A DNA stretch of 64,000 nucleotides from Capronia americana (GCA_016110215.1 JADWQD010000004.1:496001-560000), one strand, 5' to 3'; shown: positions 34,093-45,460, counted from the stretch's first letter. The notes: generated by a model not told the origin, from the sequence alone. A program made the numbers and translations.

Positions 34093-34864
34093 CCCTTCGA
34101 TACGTCGATCGAGGCAAAGCTCTCCAGGTGTTAGGAATAGGCGCACGCTTCAAGGAGGGTTGCGAAACAAGGGCGTGAAAGGCGGTAACCGGGCTGCAAC
34201 CAAGCTGCGGATGCTGATGTGAAGCTCTGCTAGTTCATCATTCAACTAGCAAGGAAACAGAAGACGTTTAACGTGCAAACAACAATGAGTGTATCGACAT
34301 GAAGCCAGTGAAGCGAGACACGCAAGAGGATGCCCGTGACATGGAGGCATGAGGCCAAGATCGCTAGGTGACCGAATGGGCGCCAAAACGCGCCACGAGT
34401 GCGCCACCGCCACCGAGACCGCCACAGCGCTTAGTAATCAGGGAATACTGTATGTTTACGAGGTACTGTGGTACAACATCCACGGAGGCTCCAACCTTGT
34501 TCCGTAGTCCTAACTTGCTTGACATCAATTGCTCTCTCATTTGAGTGGAGCTGGCTCTAGCTATCCTATGCTGTGCTGTGCCGTGTTGTTCCCTTGTAGT
34601 CGACGACTTGGCTGGTCATTTTGCCCTGCAATCAATCATTCAGCCGCCCTCAGCAGCAGCAACGCCTTCATTTCCATACACATTTTTGCGAGCTAAATCC
34701 GGATGTGCCGCCCTGGTCATAATCTTCCCATCAATACTCCCTGCATGTCCCATGTTCTTGCGCCAACTCCAGTTTGTGGAGGCTATTCCGGTTCTCCACT
34801 CTCGTGGTAGCCCGAGAAAGGAGGAAACAGAGAGCCTCAAGCCGCACCACCCCACTATTCACAG
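34093..34864. other. Intergenic region between the transporter and SNF1
   Basis: About 770 bp holding the transporter promoter and the SNF1 3' end. No gene recognised. Confidence 0.5.
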
Positions 34865-37639
34865 TCAGGAAGCCCGCTGTGCAGCCTTAGCACTCAGACT
34901 TACTAGTTGAGCCACCAAGTCACTAGCCACATCGAGATAGGGATACGGGCTGGAGATCTCCTTCTCCATGTTCTTGTATCGCTTGCTGACCGGTTTCCAG
35001 TAGCCCTCTGATGTTCCATCCTCCTCACTGAGTTCCTCAGAGCTGGTGTGGCGGTTCTCGCTGAAGCCACTGGTTGGCCTGCTGTTCGCCGGACTTGTGA
35101 CCGTACTGCTTGTAGCTGGTGTCTTGTTCTTGTCCCGATCCTTCTTCGAGTCGTGCCAAACGACGTTCTGATAGCCGTCACACTTGAAGTCAACCACGAA
35201 GGTACCTGGATCTATGGTATAGAGTTGAATGTCAATAAATACCCAAACTCCGATGTTCTCACTCGGAATCTTCTTGCTCAACGCCGCGAGGCTGTCGGGT
35301 CTGCTCATAGGCGCTTGCCCTGGTCCGGTGAACGCGTCCTGACTGTGGCCAGCAGGCTCGCCTCCGCCCGTATTGGGTCTTGTGCTGTGTGCACTCGTGA
35401 CTGGAGACTTGACGTGTGCTTGTCCGCCATTCGGACTATTCATCCCCAACGCCTGCTTGACGTCGTCTGAGGCATAGCCCAGCTGCTCAATATGCTTCTT
35501 CAATTGATTTTGTGCCTCAGCTGGTAGGCTGACTGCAGAACTGTGAGCCGACAGGGATGGCGCTTCACCAGGCATCAGCAACCCTTTCTTCAGTATTCTC
35601 GCGCGGATGTTGAAAGGATCCCGAGGGATGTAGTAATCTTCAGCAACGAATGAGAATCGTTGTTGCAGGACCTCATGGCGTTGTCCAGGCTCGAGTTCAA
35701 GCGGAGGAGGCGGGATGCCATCTTTGTCGTCATCTCCATCGGGCATGTTGTCGCCTCGCAGCCAGGGATTGACTTCCCATTCAGCACCCTGAGCAACAAG
35801 CGCGCCGTACAAGCACTTCATTGCCTCCCAGGGTTGATTGCGACTCCGGATCCCGAATTGCCACCGTCTTTGCTTATTCTTCGATGTCGAGGGACGCTTC
35901 TCCTCGGTTGTCATAGAAGTCATACTCTCAGGTCGATTCTTCGGGTCTCTCATTGCATTGAGCCCCGTTACGGATCGAGAATGCGGCTTTAGCGCTCTTG
36001 AAGTAGCCTCTTGTTCTTCCTTAGATCGATAGATCGGATTCCCGTGTTCATCCTTAATTTCCTCGGGAATGGGACTGTCGGCCTCATCTTTGTCGTCTTG
36101 GCTTAGTGGGTGGAGGATGGTGTCAGGGTCTTCACCGTTGGCTTTCGCCTTTGCGCGAAGTTGAAGCAGCTCTTCATGCACATGGGGAAGCGACGTGTTC
36201 AGCACCCGAATATTAGAAATCCTAGGCCTCTCCTCTTCCTTCAACGCGGCTGGAGTATCTGACAATGTGCGACTAGCACGGTGTGCGTCTCCGCGAACCG
36301 GCGTCGGTGTGAGCGGTTTGACGTCGTTATCTCCATGCCGTGGTCTCGGGGAGCCGTGGAAGTTGGGGTAAATTGGCTCGACAGGTGGTGAAGATGCCAT
36401 GAATGATTCAAGCATTGGGTTCTCAGTGCGGTACTGAGGAGTGTCAACCATAACTTGGTTCTCTCTCACGATAAGATAGGCGTCTTTGATGGCACTGGGT
36501 TCGTCCTTGCTCAGAGCCTCCTTGACATCCTCTTTGGCATATCCCATGGTTCGGCCGAGCTTGCCAACCACTTGCTCATGGATCTTCTCCGCGACTTCGA
36601 CCGGTTTTCCGGGTGCGAGTTGGCGTGGATCGATCGCTTTGCCGGGGTCTACTCCAGTGTTCAGGAACTCGTCGACAGGATCGACCAAGTACTCTGGCAG
36701 GTCCTTCATAAACCATTCGTCCTGTCGGATCTCAGGGATTGTGATGCGATGCACTGGATGCACCTGCAAACAGCGCTTGATCAAGTTTACCGCGCCAGGT
36801 GGAGTTTGAGATGGAATGTGGAAAGTGCCTGCCTGAATCTTCTTGAAAAGAGACGGGATGAACTCATCGTCGAACGGGAGTCTACCGACGAGGAACACAT
36901 AGAGGATCACACCACAGCTCCAGACGTCGACCTCCGGACCAGCATACAGCTTCCCGCCGATCACTTCAGGCGCAGCGTAGTTCGGACTTCCACAACTGGT
37001 CTTGAGAAAATTACCATCGGTCATGATGTTGCTGAGACCAAAGTCGGCAATCTTGACGTTCATGTTCTTATCCAGGAGCAGATTCTCTGGCTTCAGATCT
37101 CGGTGGACGATCTTGTGTCTGTGGCAGTATTCAACGGCGCAAATGATTTGCTGGAACAGTTTGCGTGCCTTCGCTTCGCCCAGTCTTCCGTGCTTGACGA
37201 TGTAGTCAAAAAGCTCCATGGGGACGTATTCCAGCACCATGTAGATGTCTGTCTTTGTGGTGATGACCGTGTAGAGCTTGATGATGTGGGGATGTCGCAA
37301 GAGTTGCAGGTACTGGATCTCTCGCTCGATGCGACCTGCCATATCTCGACTGATCAGTTTGTGGCGACTGATCGTCTTCATCGCAACCTCTTGACCTGTA
37401 ACCTTGTGCCGAGCCAACTTGACTTTGCCAAACGAGCCTTCCCCAATGTTACGGACAAAGGTATACTGGTGAAGTCTCTGCATGGCTCGAGCAGTGCCCG
37501 GAGACTCCGCCATCGGGGTCTGGCTGAGAATCGGGCGCGTGGGAGGAGAAACGACGGTAGGAAGAGAGGGTCTGGGACGGGTCCGATCCGTCTGAGGGAG
37601 TGAGATGGAGAGTTCATCATCGTGAATAGCGGACGACAT
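34865..37639 (-). CDS. SNF1: SNF1/AMPK catalytic subunit kinase
   Basis: Catalytic subunit of the fungal AMP-activated protein kinase, which controls glucose derepression and use of alternative carbon sources. 924 residues in one open frame. Kinase domain about 58-310: GEGSFGKVKLARH glycine loop, catalytic Lys88, HRDLKPEN (179-186), DFG (199-201), activation-loop Thr214 in FLKTSCGSPNYAAPE, APE. A UBA-like autoinhibitory segment follows around 370-430 (KLGRTMGYAKEDVKEAL). The C-terminal regulatory domain begins near residue 600 (QWQFGIRSRNQPWEAM-like) and ends SPYPYLDVASDLVAQL, which binds the beta/gamma subunits. Central region is disordered, Pro/Ser-rich. An internal start at Met43 is possible. 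Assignment is very secure. Confidence 0.96.
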   Translation of the reverse strand: MSSAIHDDELSISLPQTDRTRPRPSLPTVVSPPTRPILSQTPMAESPGTARAMQRLHQYTFVRNIGEGSFGKVKLARHKVTGQEVAMKTISRHKLISRDMAGRIEREIQYLQLLRHPHIIKLYTVITTKTDIYMVLEYVPMELFDYIVKHGRLGEAKARKLFQQIICAVEYCHRHKIVHRDLKPENLLLDKNMNVKIADFGLSNIMTDGNFLKTSCGSPNYAAPEVIGGKLYAGPEVDVWSCGVILYVFLVGRLPFDDEFIPSLFKKIQAGTFHIPSQTPPGAVNLIKRCLQVHPVHRITIPEIRQDEWFMKDLPEYLVDPVDEFLNTGVDPGKAIDPRQLAPGKPVEVAEKIHEQVVGKLGRTMGYAKEDVKEALSKDEPSAIKDAYLIVRENQVMVDTPQYRTENPMLESFMASSPPVEPIYPNFHGSPRPRHGDNDVKPLTPTPVRGDAHRASRTLSDTPAALKEEERPRISNIRVLNTSLPHVHEELLQLRAKAKANGEDPDTILHPLSQDDKDEADSPIPEEIKDEHGNPIYRSKEEQEATSRALKPHSRSVTGLNAMRDPKNRPESMTSMTTEEKRPSTSKNKQRRWQFGIRSRNQPWEAMKCLYGALVAQGAEWEVNPWLRGDNMPDGDDDKDGIPPPPLELEPGQRHEVLQQRFSFVAEDYYIPRDPFNIRARILKKGLLMPGEAPSLSAHSSAVSLPAEAQNQLKKHIEQLGYASDDVKQALGMNSPNGGQAHVKSPVTSAHSTRPNTGGGEPAGHSQDAFTGPGQAPMSRPDSLAALSKKIPSENIGVWVFIDIQLYTIDPGTFVVDFKCDGYQNVVWHDSKKDRDKNKTPATSSTVTSPANSRPTSGFSENRHTSSEELSEEDGTSEGYWKPVSKRYKNMEKEISSPYPYLDVASDLVAQLVSLSAKAAQRAS

Positions 37640-39608
37640 GTTGACCGGAGAGGGTTGGTAGGCGACTTGCCCACGGACGGAGCGGGAATAACTCGTAATA
37701 TTGAAGTTGATATCACCAGTAGTCGCTGAAATGGTGATGGAGCATCTCCAGGGCCACTAGTTTGCGAGGTCGAAGTGAGGGGATCTTGCGCCGTTAGTTG
37801 GGGTACATGCGGCCAGGGCGATGGTGGGTCGCACGGGGTTGGCTCAACAATAGGGCAGAGTTCAAGATCACAGAGATTGTAAAACGGAGACAAGAGGGCA
37901 GTAGTTGTCTAGGCCAAACTGGAGAAGATGAGTGAAGAGAGATACTGATTATGAACTGTCTCGACTGTGCAACAACTGATCCAAGTCCTCAGCCGCTGTT
38001 CTGTGGTCCAATGACAGAGTTTCGCCTAAGATTCCTAGAACAGCAACATTCCCTTGGCGGCTCAACCACTTGAGCCACTGTAGAATCTGCTCATGCCGCT
38101 TTTCAACGACTCACTTCACGACTCACCCTCATCTCACCCTCTAATCACTTTCCTACTCACCCACACATCCCCTCGTCCTGGCTAGGGCAAGGCGCATCAC
38201 TCTGAGGCGTTGGCCTGCACATCGCTCTGGTCGTCCTTCCTCCGGAACCAGCATTTCTAATCAAGAACCATGGAAGTGGTCCGTATTCTAGAATCGTCTG
38301 AAAGCGGAATCGGTCCCTGTGTGCGCGCCCTCGAGGGTGTGGTCCTTTCGGTGTTCCCACACCCCTACTATGCCTCAAGGACCTTCCTACGCGGAATACA
38401 AGATGGCGGCCTATTTAGGGTCTCGCTGGCCAACTGACATCCTCTCTCCTCCCTTTCTGCGTCCGTGTCTCCCTCCCTAACTCATCGCTTCGCTCCCGCC
38501 GCCCGCTTCTAGGTCTTCAGACTCTTTTCCTATTACCTGGGCCAGCCTTGTAGCCCTCAACCGTCTTCCTGGCTTCTCCTTTGAGCCATGAGCGGATCAG
38601 AGGACTATGGCGGCCGAATTGTGGGCTCGAGCCAAGGCGACCGGCTACAAACGAGGAGCACATGCGAACGTAGACCAAGTCCGTGGCGAACAGAAATACG
38701 CCCTCAGGACGAAGAAGGACCACGGGCGTGTCCTTCAACTCTAGTTACAGTAAGATCATATCTCTCTGTACGTCCCTCTGCCAGGATCTTCATTCGCTCT
38801 ATCTTCAACATTCCGGTGCTCCATCACGGTAGCTGCTCTGACGACCCAGCGCGTGCTCACTTCTACAATTGTTCCGTTTCAGGCCAATAAGCATGGATCA
38901 CGAATTTTAGCATGTCGTTGCCGCTTCGGACACGGTTGTTCTTCGTCGTCAAAATCCAGCCGGCTCGTTGCCAAACCGTCTTCCTCTACATCAATGGATC
39001 GCTGATGGAGTTACCAGATGGGAAAAGTGGGATTTTTGACTGGAAAGTCGCGACCTGCGCTTCATGTTCTTTTTCCGTTCTCTGGCCAAACAAGAAGGGT
39101 ATGTTATAACTCTACCTCGAGCTTGCGCGCGGTTCAAATCGAGCCACAGTCGTTGCACCGTACCATGGTCGATTCTTGGCCTTAAGGTACTCACACTCCC
39201 TTGCAGGGCTTGGCACGATATAGTGCATCGGAGAGATATATACTTGGCGCATTGAACCTTTGCCAGATCTTGGCTGAACTTGGTATCGAGTGAATGGATA
39301 GAGTATAGGATTGGTCGTACAAGAGGGTCGGGGGCTTGGTATTCTCTTCCTCGCGAGTTTGTGAGTGATCGCATGATGCATGACCAATCGTACCTGCAGC
39401 TGTCGAAGAGGCATTCAGACTTGGGAAGCCGGTTTCCTTGAGGTCTCATGACCTTGGCCAACGAACTTTTCCATCGTGCGGTCAGCAGGAGGCGCAGAAT
39501 ATAAAACAGTCGGGAGGAGCGGGATAGCGTTGTGAAAGACAGATTCTTGTCTGCTCCTCACCGATACTCCAAGGGTTTTAACAGGGATCGATTCGATTTT
39601 CAGCAACC
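37640..39608. other. Long divergent intergenic region, SNF1 / zincophore
   Basis: Almost 2 kb between the divergent starts of SNF1 (-) and the Pra1-like gene (+). It is CT-rich near 38030-38160 and 38440-38520. Short overlapping frames around 38588-38890 (one begins MAAELWARAKATGYKRG at about 38607) have no recognisable family. It probably contains the 5' leaders and control regions of both flanking genes. Confidence 0.45.
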
Positions 39609-40679
39609 ATGTTGGTATTCTCTGGATCCCTTATCAGCTTCATCTTCATCTTCTTCTCCTCACTCCTGTCGGTCGTCTCAGCGCTTCCGACGTCGACATT
39701 GAAGTCTCTGGCCTCCCGTCAGGACGGTGCCGGGCACAGCCAGGAGGAACTGAAAGCTGAACCTTGGGACGCTGGTGCTGTACCAGAATGGCCCATCCAT
39801 GAGAGCTGCAACGTCTCGCAAACACGGTTTATCCTGAAAGGCCTGGACGAAACAGTGCAGGTGGCCACACATGCGAGAGCCCATATTCTTCGTTGGACCA
39901 ACGAGTCCGAAATCTATCAAAAGTATTTTGGGAATGCGCAGCCATACGAAGCTCTCGGAGCCTACGACATGATTGTGAACGGCGACAGGGCCCATGTTCT
40001 GTTTCGCTGTGATAACCCGGATGGACATTGTGATAATGAAGGTAGGGCGGCGTTACTCACGTTAGCCGTTCTCCCTGGGAGATGACAAAATATACTAAGT
40101 CGTCTATTGACAATAGGCTGGCCAGGATATTGGCGAGGCACAAACGGCAGCGACGAGCTCGTTCTCTGCGACCTATCATTTCAGGAGAGTCTCCCTCTGG
40201 AGAACATGTGTATGGGTGGCTACACGGTCGCCGATGCCTGGCCTTACGTCGTCACCCTCTTCGCGGCCAACCTGTTTCACGCCCTTAATCATCTACCCGC
40301 AATTGGCCGCGGCTACATCGAGCACTACACCTCGAGCTACGCCGAGGTGCTCGAAGCTGCGGCTAACAACAGTCCGAACGCGACAAGGGACACCGACGGC
40401 TTGCAGTCATTTGCTTTCGAGGCGTATGCCTATGACATCGCTGTACCCGGTGTAGGATGTGCGGGAACAGCGAATCCACTTGAACCTGGACCTCACGGGT
40501 CACAGCCAGCGTCCAGCACGACGCCAACAGCGACGCTTACTGGCGCGGCATCGGTCACGTCGCCTCCATCATCTGTAAGTCCACGAGCTCATGCTCACGT
40601 ATTCCTTTTCAGAAGTAGAAAATGCTCACCATGCTCCCAGTGTCACACGCATGAAGATGGGGAGGTCCACTGTGGATAA
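39609..40679 (+). CDS. Secreted Pra1/Aspf2-like zincophore
   Basis: Secreted zinc-scavenging protein of the Pra1/Aspf2 family; in Candida and Aspergillus these proteins bind zinc outside the cell and return it to a ZRT-type transporter. Exons 39609-40041, 40117-40574 and 40641-40679, about 309 residues. Signal peptide MLVFSGSLISFIFIFFSSLLSVVSA; then CNVSQTRFILKGLDE, FRCDNPDGHCDNE-GWPGYWRGTNGS, LPLENMCMGGYTVAD, HALNHLPAIGRGYIEHY, EAYAYDIAVPGVGCAG and a Cys/His tail SSCHTHEDGEVHCG. The second intron (66 bp) lacks a stop, so retention would insert 22 residues before the tail. No zinc transporter gene lies next to it in this window, unlike the aspf2-zrfC arrangement. Confidence 0.85.
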
Positions 40680-41345
40680 GAACTACGCTCCGCAGGATAA
40701 TCACACCGAAGTGGTAGATGAGATGTCCATAGAGGAATATGACTGTTAGCAGTCGCCAGTAGCATGATGATGTCTGAAGAGCTTGATAGAATCGACGATC
40801 TTTGAGGCCCATGAGTGTATCTGTGAGCTGTGTTTGAAAGTGGCACGAGACGAGTGCGCGTCCCCATGAATTTACCATACTACGAGTACGAGGTACTGTA
40901 TCTTGAGCTGCTTGAGCCGCCAGTCAATGATTAACATGAGGGGGTTGGAACAGATTTTCAAAGGGGTGCCCACAAAATCTTAATGGCCTCACGTGGGGGT
41001 ATCCCTGAGTTTTCACCCGAGCATCCCAAAACTACAACATGCTGCACCAGATGCGAACTGGAAGTACCACATGTATGAAGGTCCTCTCATCCTCATTCTC
41101 ATTATTAGGAGTACCGTTGTCCTCCGAGCTAAGCACTGTCACTACCCTAAGGAAAGATCGGTCTTCCACTACCGTCCATAAGATCGAGATGAGTCTTTTC
41201 ACACACTCGCTCTTCAGCTCAGGGAAATCTGCTCCAAGGTGATATCTCGCAGTTTACCACACTCATCTCTGTTGACACGTCCTTCCACATGGTAAGAATC
41301 CCTTTCCATTCCTTCCCTTTTCCGATCATGTGTCTCTTCCCCTTG
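40680..41345. other. Intergenic, convergent 3' ends
   Basis: About 665 bp between the zincophore stop (+) and the DUF3455 gene stop (-). No gene recognised. Confidence 0.5.
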
Positions 41346-42171
41346 TCATATGAAAGCCGGCATGTCTTGAGCTATGGCCAATTCCTCTCTCTTGACATCA
41401 GTTGGCGTCCACAGATCTTCTCCTCCCGCATAGAAGAACCAATACTCTGCGGTGTATTCCTTTTCGGCCATAAATCGCATACCGTCACAGATAGGTGGCG
41501 TTCCCCCAGAAGTCTCGACCCGATAGATATCCCAATCCCTCTTGGGGCTAACTGAATGCGCCCATCGACCGTCCTCGTCGGTATTGTCAGGTGGCAGCAC
41601 AGACTCGTACGGAATGGCTTCGAAAGTAGCGATCTCGAACAGCGTGACGATGGCGGTTTTATTGTCTGTACCAATGGTACCCATGCATTCGAGAGTCGAG
41701 TTTTCCAGTTGAGCGTAGTCGAAATCATAGAGCTTTGCGGGTAACTCATGAAAAGCGGCTTCGTTGGGAAGATTTGGAATAAGCGGTGCGGCATCGTAAA
41801 GTTGGGTCGACTGGGATTGAAACTGAGCTGGTTCGTTGACACTCTTTCCAGGGCACAAGTACATGTACAGTCCGCGTGCGATCGCAAGATACTGAAGAGG
41901 TTTGGTCGATGGTGGAGGTGAAAGCGAGCTTATGCCTGAGCAGTGTCAGTCAAGGATGAAGCCGCAAGGTAATCCACGTACAAGGTTGACCCGCATCGCA
42001 GGTTCGGCTGCCTTGGAGAGGGACGGTCCAGTGTGCGGCGGCAGAGGAGTTGATGGGAGGGACATAGTCGAGGTCGCTGCGGCGATTGAAACGACGGACA
42101 GCCTCAGTTCCCTTGAGAGGACTCACTAGGACGATGGCTGCCAACCGCAGGAGTGTGGTGACCCTGACCAT
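41346..42171 (-). CDS. Secreted DUF3455-family protein
   Basis: 259 residues from two exons (42171-41982, 41935-41346; 46 bp intron). N-terminal signal peptide (MVRVTTLLRLAAIVLVSP). Past the intron the protein reads LSPPPSTKPLQYLAIARGLYMYLC, then an internal ALATLF-like segment (TAIVTLFEIATFEA) and RVETSGGTPPIC near the end, which is the DUF3455 pattern (a fungal secreted family sometimes labelled malate-dehydrogenase-like, with no proven enzyme activity). Function unknown. Start chosen at the first ATG; an upstream non-ATG extension was ignored. Confidence 0.75.
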
Positions 42172-42819
42172 CACGCTCCGCTCGCCCAAAAGAATGACTA
42201 GAGTTGAGATGAAGTAATACTTGACGATTATGGATTAAAGGACAAGAAGGAAGATTGAACGAATGACTGGGGGTTGGGCGAAAGAAACAAGAAGGAGCGT
42301 GTTGGAAGGCATGTGGTGCAAAAAGAGAAGAAGTCACGATGAAGAAGTTCAATCTCATCGCAAGTCCATCATGACCTCCGCCAAGCGCAAGGAAAGGTGG
42401 AAACTGGATGGGTGCGGCAGCCCGATATCACTGTTGGAAAAGATGTGAAGAGGTAGCCGTCGACCATATGAGGCATGCTGCCGTGAAGTCAGCTAGAAAC
42501 GAGAAATGAAATAAAACCTTTCTGGTAGCCACCCATCTCAGCACTTTCTTCACGCGCCCATCGGCCCACACGGGGCACGAAACTCTTGAGTTCATCCAAG
42601 ACTGAGTGGATAATGGTTTCATTGCTATCAACGACCACTGCTCCTAGGGATACATACGTTGTTCGGGGCGCATCAATCAAATCCCACATGTTCGCCAGGC
42701 AAGCCCCGGCGCCTCGCTCAAAGCATCAAAAAGTTAGTTGTTGGTAGTACAGGTCGTTCTCGGGAAGCAATTGAGGCTGCTCAATGCTGTACAATCTTCA
42801 GCCTGTGGCGGAAATCCTT
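42172..42819. other. Upstream region of the DUF3455 gene
   Basis: About 650 bp containing the DUF3455 promoter and the 3' end of the PRELI gene. No gene recognised. Confidence 0.5.
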
Positions 42820-43551
42820 TCAACGGCTCTCTCCACCCAGCGTTTCGATTCGGTCGCGTCTCATCCCTTCAAGGACAGCCACAATACCACCACTTCTCAG
42901 CCTCTCAAGAACCACGTTCATCCCCTCCTTGCCATTAACCAAAGCCGACTTTGTTCGTTTGACCCCGACCAGCTCGATTGTCCGCTGGATGCCAGCCGTT
43001 GACCACGCGGCAAAGAGTCCTTGCTTCGGTGGTTCTTCTTCAGCATCCGCCGTATGATCTGGCTTCCTCCTGCTCAAGAGTTTATTGTGACCAAGGTGTG
43101 AGACGAAGGTCACCACAGTCTTGCACGCCGTTGTCTCCTTAGGTCGCTGCGGCTCGAGCTCGCCAGTGGATATGTCGGACAGACGCTGCCTTCGGTATGT
43201 CTGTTTTTCGACCACGCTCAAGATACCGGTCCACTCCATATTCTTCGATTCGGTCTCCAACCATCCCTCTTTGACGTCAATGGTGCTCTTCTCTAGCACA
43301 TAGCTTTGGCTGGTGCCTCCCGGCCCTGCTATGCTGCGAGGCAAAAACTTAAGGATGGCTGAAGGGACTTTGGATTTCTTGAGATGGAGTCTAACAGTGT
43401 GAAGTCGATTCGTCTCAGGGTCGATGTAGCGATCGATAACGTCCGAGCTCAAGACATGTCTGGAGTAAGGGTTCGGATAGCGGAGGAAGTACGCCAGAGC
43501 AACGGCAGGGAACGTGTAGTCATAGGTGGATGAATGCTCATAGAATTTCAT
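42820..43551 (-). CDS. PRELI/MSF1-domain mitochondrial lipid-transfer protein (Ups2/3-like)
   Basis: 243 residues, intron-less. Opening MKFYEHSSTYDYTFPAVALAYFLRYPNPYS and following DVIDRYIDPETNRLHTVRLHLKKSKVPSAILKF match the PRELI/MSF1 domain of Ups1/Ups2/PRELID proteins, which move phosphatidic acid or phosphatidylserine across the mitochondrial intermembrane space with Mdm35. EWTGILSVVEKQTY closes the domain. It more closely recalls Ups2/3 (PRELID3) by its start, but this is by eye. A basic, low-complexity tail of about 100 residues follows. It is divergent from the tryptophanyl-tRNA synthetase gene with 421 bp between starts. Confidence 0.85.
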   Translation of the reverse strand: MKFYEHSSTYDYTFPAVALAYFLRYPNPYSRHVLSSDVIDRYIDPETNRLHTVRLHLKKSKVPSAILKFLPRSIAGPGGTSQSYVLEKSTIDVKEGWLETESKNMEWTGILSVVEKQTYRRQRLSDISTGELEPQRPKETTACKTVVTFVSHLGHNKLLSRRKPDHTADAEEEPPKQGLFAAWSTAGIQRTIELVGVKRTKSALVNGKEGMNVVLERLRSGGIVAVLEGMRRDRIETLGGESR

Positions 43552-43972
43552 TCTGCCCTAGGAGACATTGACTGGAGGAAGAGGCTGATGATTCAAGCGA
43601 AAGGGAAGGTGGGAAGGTGGCATGAGCAATGAGGAGTGATGATGCAGCACCCGTTTTTTGACCTCACGCGAGCTCCTCCGAGTCCAGTTTGCCACTTTAG
43701 GCCGCGGAAAGAGGAGAGCAAGAACAGAACTGTGGGGACCGGAAGAGCTTATCCGACACGACGATATCACTGGTTGAACGAGCCTGGTCGCATTGAATCG
43801 AGGGGCACGAAATGAGGATTCACACTGACTCACAATGGAAGTGACTGCACTCCCTGCGACGCCCCGTTCCTTCAGTTCTAAGACGTCTTTTGCCCTCCCT
43901 TCGAGTTGCTAGATCTCCTCAAAGCTTGCGTATTAGGCCCTTATCAAACCTCTCCACCGACAAACACGAATT
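43552..43972. other. Divergent promoter, PRELI protein / tryptophanyl-tRNA synthetase
   Basis: 421 bp shared upstream region. A non-ATG frame from about 43890 (MPSLRVARS.. if TTG were used) is out of frame with the synthetase and is not called. Confidence 0.5.
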
Positions 43973-45304
43973 ATGGCAGAACAGAAAATCACACCCTTCG
44001 AGGTGTCCGGCGGTGTGGACGAAGCTGGCCACCTCAAGCCTGTGGACTACGACAAACTCATTCGCGACTTCGGGGCCACGCCGATATCACCGGAACTCCT
44101 GGAGCGTTTCGAAAAAGTGACTGGCCGGAAGCCTCACCGATTCATGCGCAGAGGAATCGTCATCTCCCACCGCGAACTAGAAAGGATATTAGACAGATAC
44201 GAGAAGGGCGAGAGGTTTTACCTGTACACTGGACGAGGGCCGTCGAGCGACAGTATGCACGTGGGCCACTCGGTCCCTTTCGAATTCACCCGCTATTTGC
44301 AAGAAGTTTTCGACTGCCCACTAGTCATCCAACTCACCGACGACGAGAAGTTCATGCACTCGCGAACAATTACCCATGAAGACGCAACGCGCTACACGAA
44401 AGAGAATGCAAAGGACATCATTGCAGTGGGGTTCCACCCGGAAAAGACCTTCATCTTCTCCGACTTTGGCTTCATGGGCGGCGCATTCTACTACAACGTC
44501 TGCTTCGCAGCAAAATACATCACCTTGAACCAAATAAAAGGCGCGTTCGGCTTCAATGACAGCAACAATATCGGCGAATTCCATTTCCCAGCGACCCAGT
44601 CCGCACCTTCATTCGCGACTTCGTTCCCACATATCTTCGGCGAGGATGCCAAATTCGTGCCCAAAATCCCCTGCCTGATCCCCTGCGCGATTGATCAAGA
44701 CCCCTACTTCCGCGTCTGCAGAGACATTGCCGAGAAGATGCGCTACGAGAAACCTTGCCTCTTACACTCCCGCTTTCTACCTGCCCTACAAGGTGAAGGC
44801 ACGAAAATGTCAGCCAGTGTTGACAGCTCGGCGATCTTCCTCACGGACACGGCCAATGCGATTAAGAAGAAGATTAATCGCTTTGCCTTCTCTGGTGGAC
44901 AAGATACGGCCGAGAAACAGCGCGAGCTCGGTGGCAGGACGGACGTGGATGTACCTTACAAGTACCTTACATTTTTCTTGGAGGACGACGACGAGCTTGC
45001 ACGGATAAAAGAACAATACGAGAAGGGCGAGATGATGACCGGGGAGATCAAAGCCATCTGCATCGAACATTTGCAGAAGTATGTGACCGATTTCCAACAT
45101 CGGAGGGCACAGGTTACGGATGAGGTCGTGGAGGATTTCTTCTCAAGGAAACCGCTCTTGTTCAAGAACGAGTCGGCGGACAAACTCACTCCCGCGGAAG
45201 CAGAGGCGGCAGCGAAGCAAAAGCCCGAGAAGGAGAAAAAGGCAAAAAAGGAGAAAGGGAAGGCGCAGGTAAAAGAGCAGCCGAACGAGCTACCAGTGAG
45301 ATGA
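43973..45304 (+). CDS. WRS1: Cytosolic tryptophanyl-tRNA synthetase
   Basis: Class Ic aminoacyl-tRNA synthetase charging tRNA-Trp. 443 residues, intron-less. HIGH-type motif HVGH in GPSSDSMHVGHSVPF; KMSKS-type motif KMSAS; conserved LTDDEKFMHS, NIGEFHFPATQSAPSFA and PCLIPCAIDQDPYFR, which identify the eukaryotic cytosolic enzyme. The C-terminus is a lysine/glutamate-rich tail (about the last 40 residues). No mitochondrial presequence is visible. Start at the first in-frame ATG (MAEQKITPF). Confidence 0.96.
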   Translation: MAEQKITPFEVSGGVDEAGHLKPVDYDKLIRDFGATPISPELLERFEKVTGRKPHRFMRRGIVISHRELERILDRYEKGERFYLYTGRGPSSDSMHVGHSVPFEFTRYLQEVFDCPLVIQLTDDEKFMHSRTITHEDATRYTKENAKDIIAVGFHPEKTFIFSDFGFMGGAFYYNVCFAAKYITLNQIKGAFGFNDSNNIGEFHFPATQSAPSFATSFPHIFGEDAKFVPKIPCLIPCAIDQDPYFRVCRDIAEKMRYEKPCLLHSRFLPALQGEGTKMSASVDSSAIFLTDTANAIKKKINRFAFSGGQDTAEKQRELGGRTDVDVPYKYLTFFLEDDDELARIKEQYEKGEMMTGEIKAICIEHLQKYVTDFQHRRAQVTDEVVEDFFSRKPLLFKNESADKLTPAEAEAAAKQKPEKEKKAKKEKGKAQVKEQPNELPVR

Positions 45305-45460
45305 ATACTGCAGAGGGAATACTGGCAATGGTCGTTAGATTTGAGCATGAAGAGTTAGAAGGCGCGATATGACCGCACAGAGATGACGAGTCAACATGAG
45401 CGATGAATCATGCATAGCAACGCGACGGATAAGAGTACTCGAACAGAGCTTCTAGAAGGC

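Noticed and set aside
38588..38890. Short plus-strand frames in the SNF1/zincophore divergent region
   Set aside because: No family resemblance, overlapping frames and no convincing splice sites; probably leader sequence.
39131..39140. tRNA T-loop-like GGTTCAAATC
   Set aside because: The preceding 70 bases do not fold into acceptor, D and anticodon arms.
43890..43972. Mitochondrial presequence for a second tryptophanyl-tRNA synthetase form
   Set aside because: The basic frame begins at TTG and is out of frame with the synthetase.
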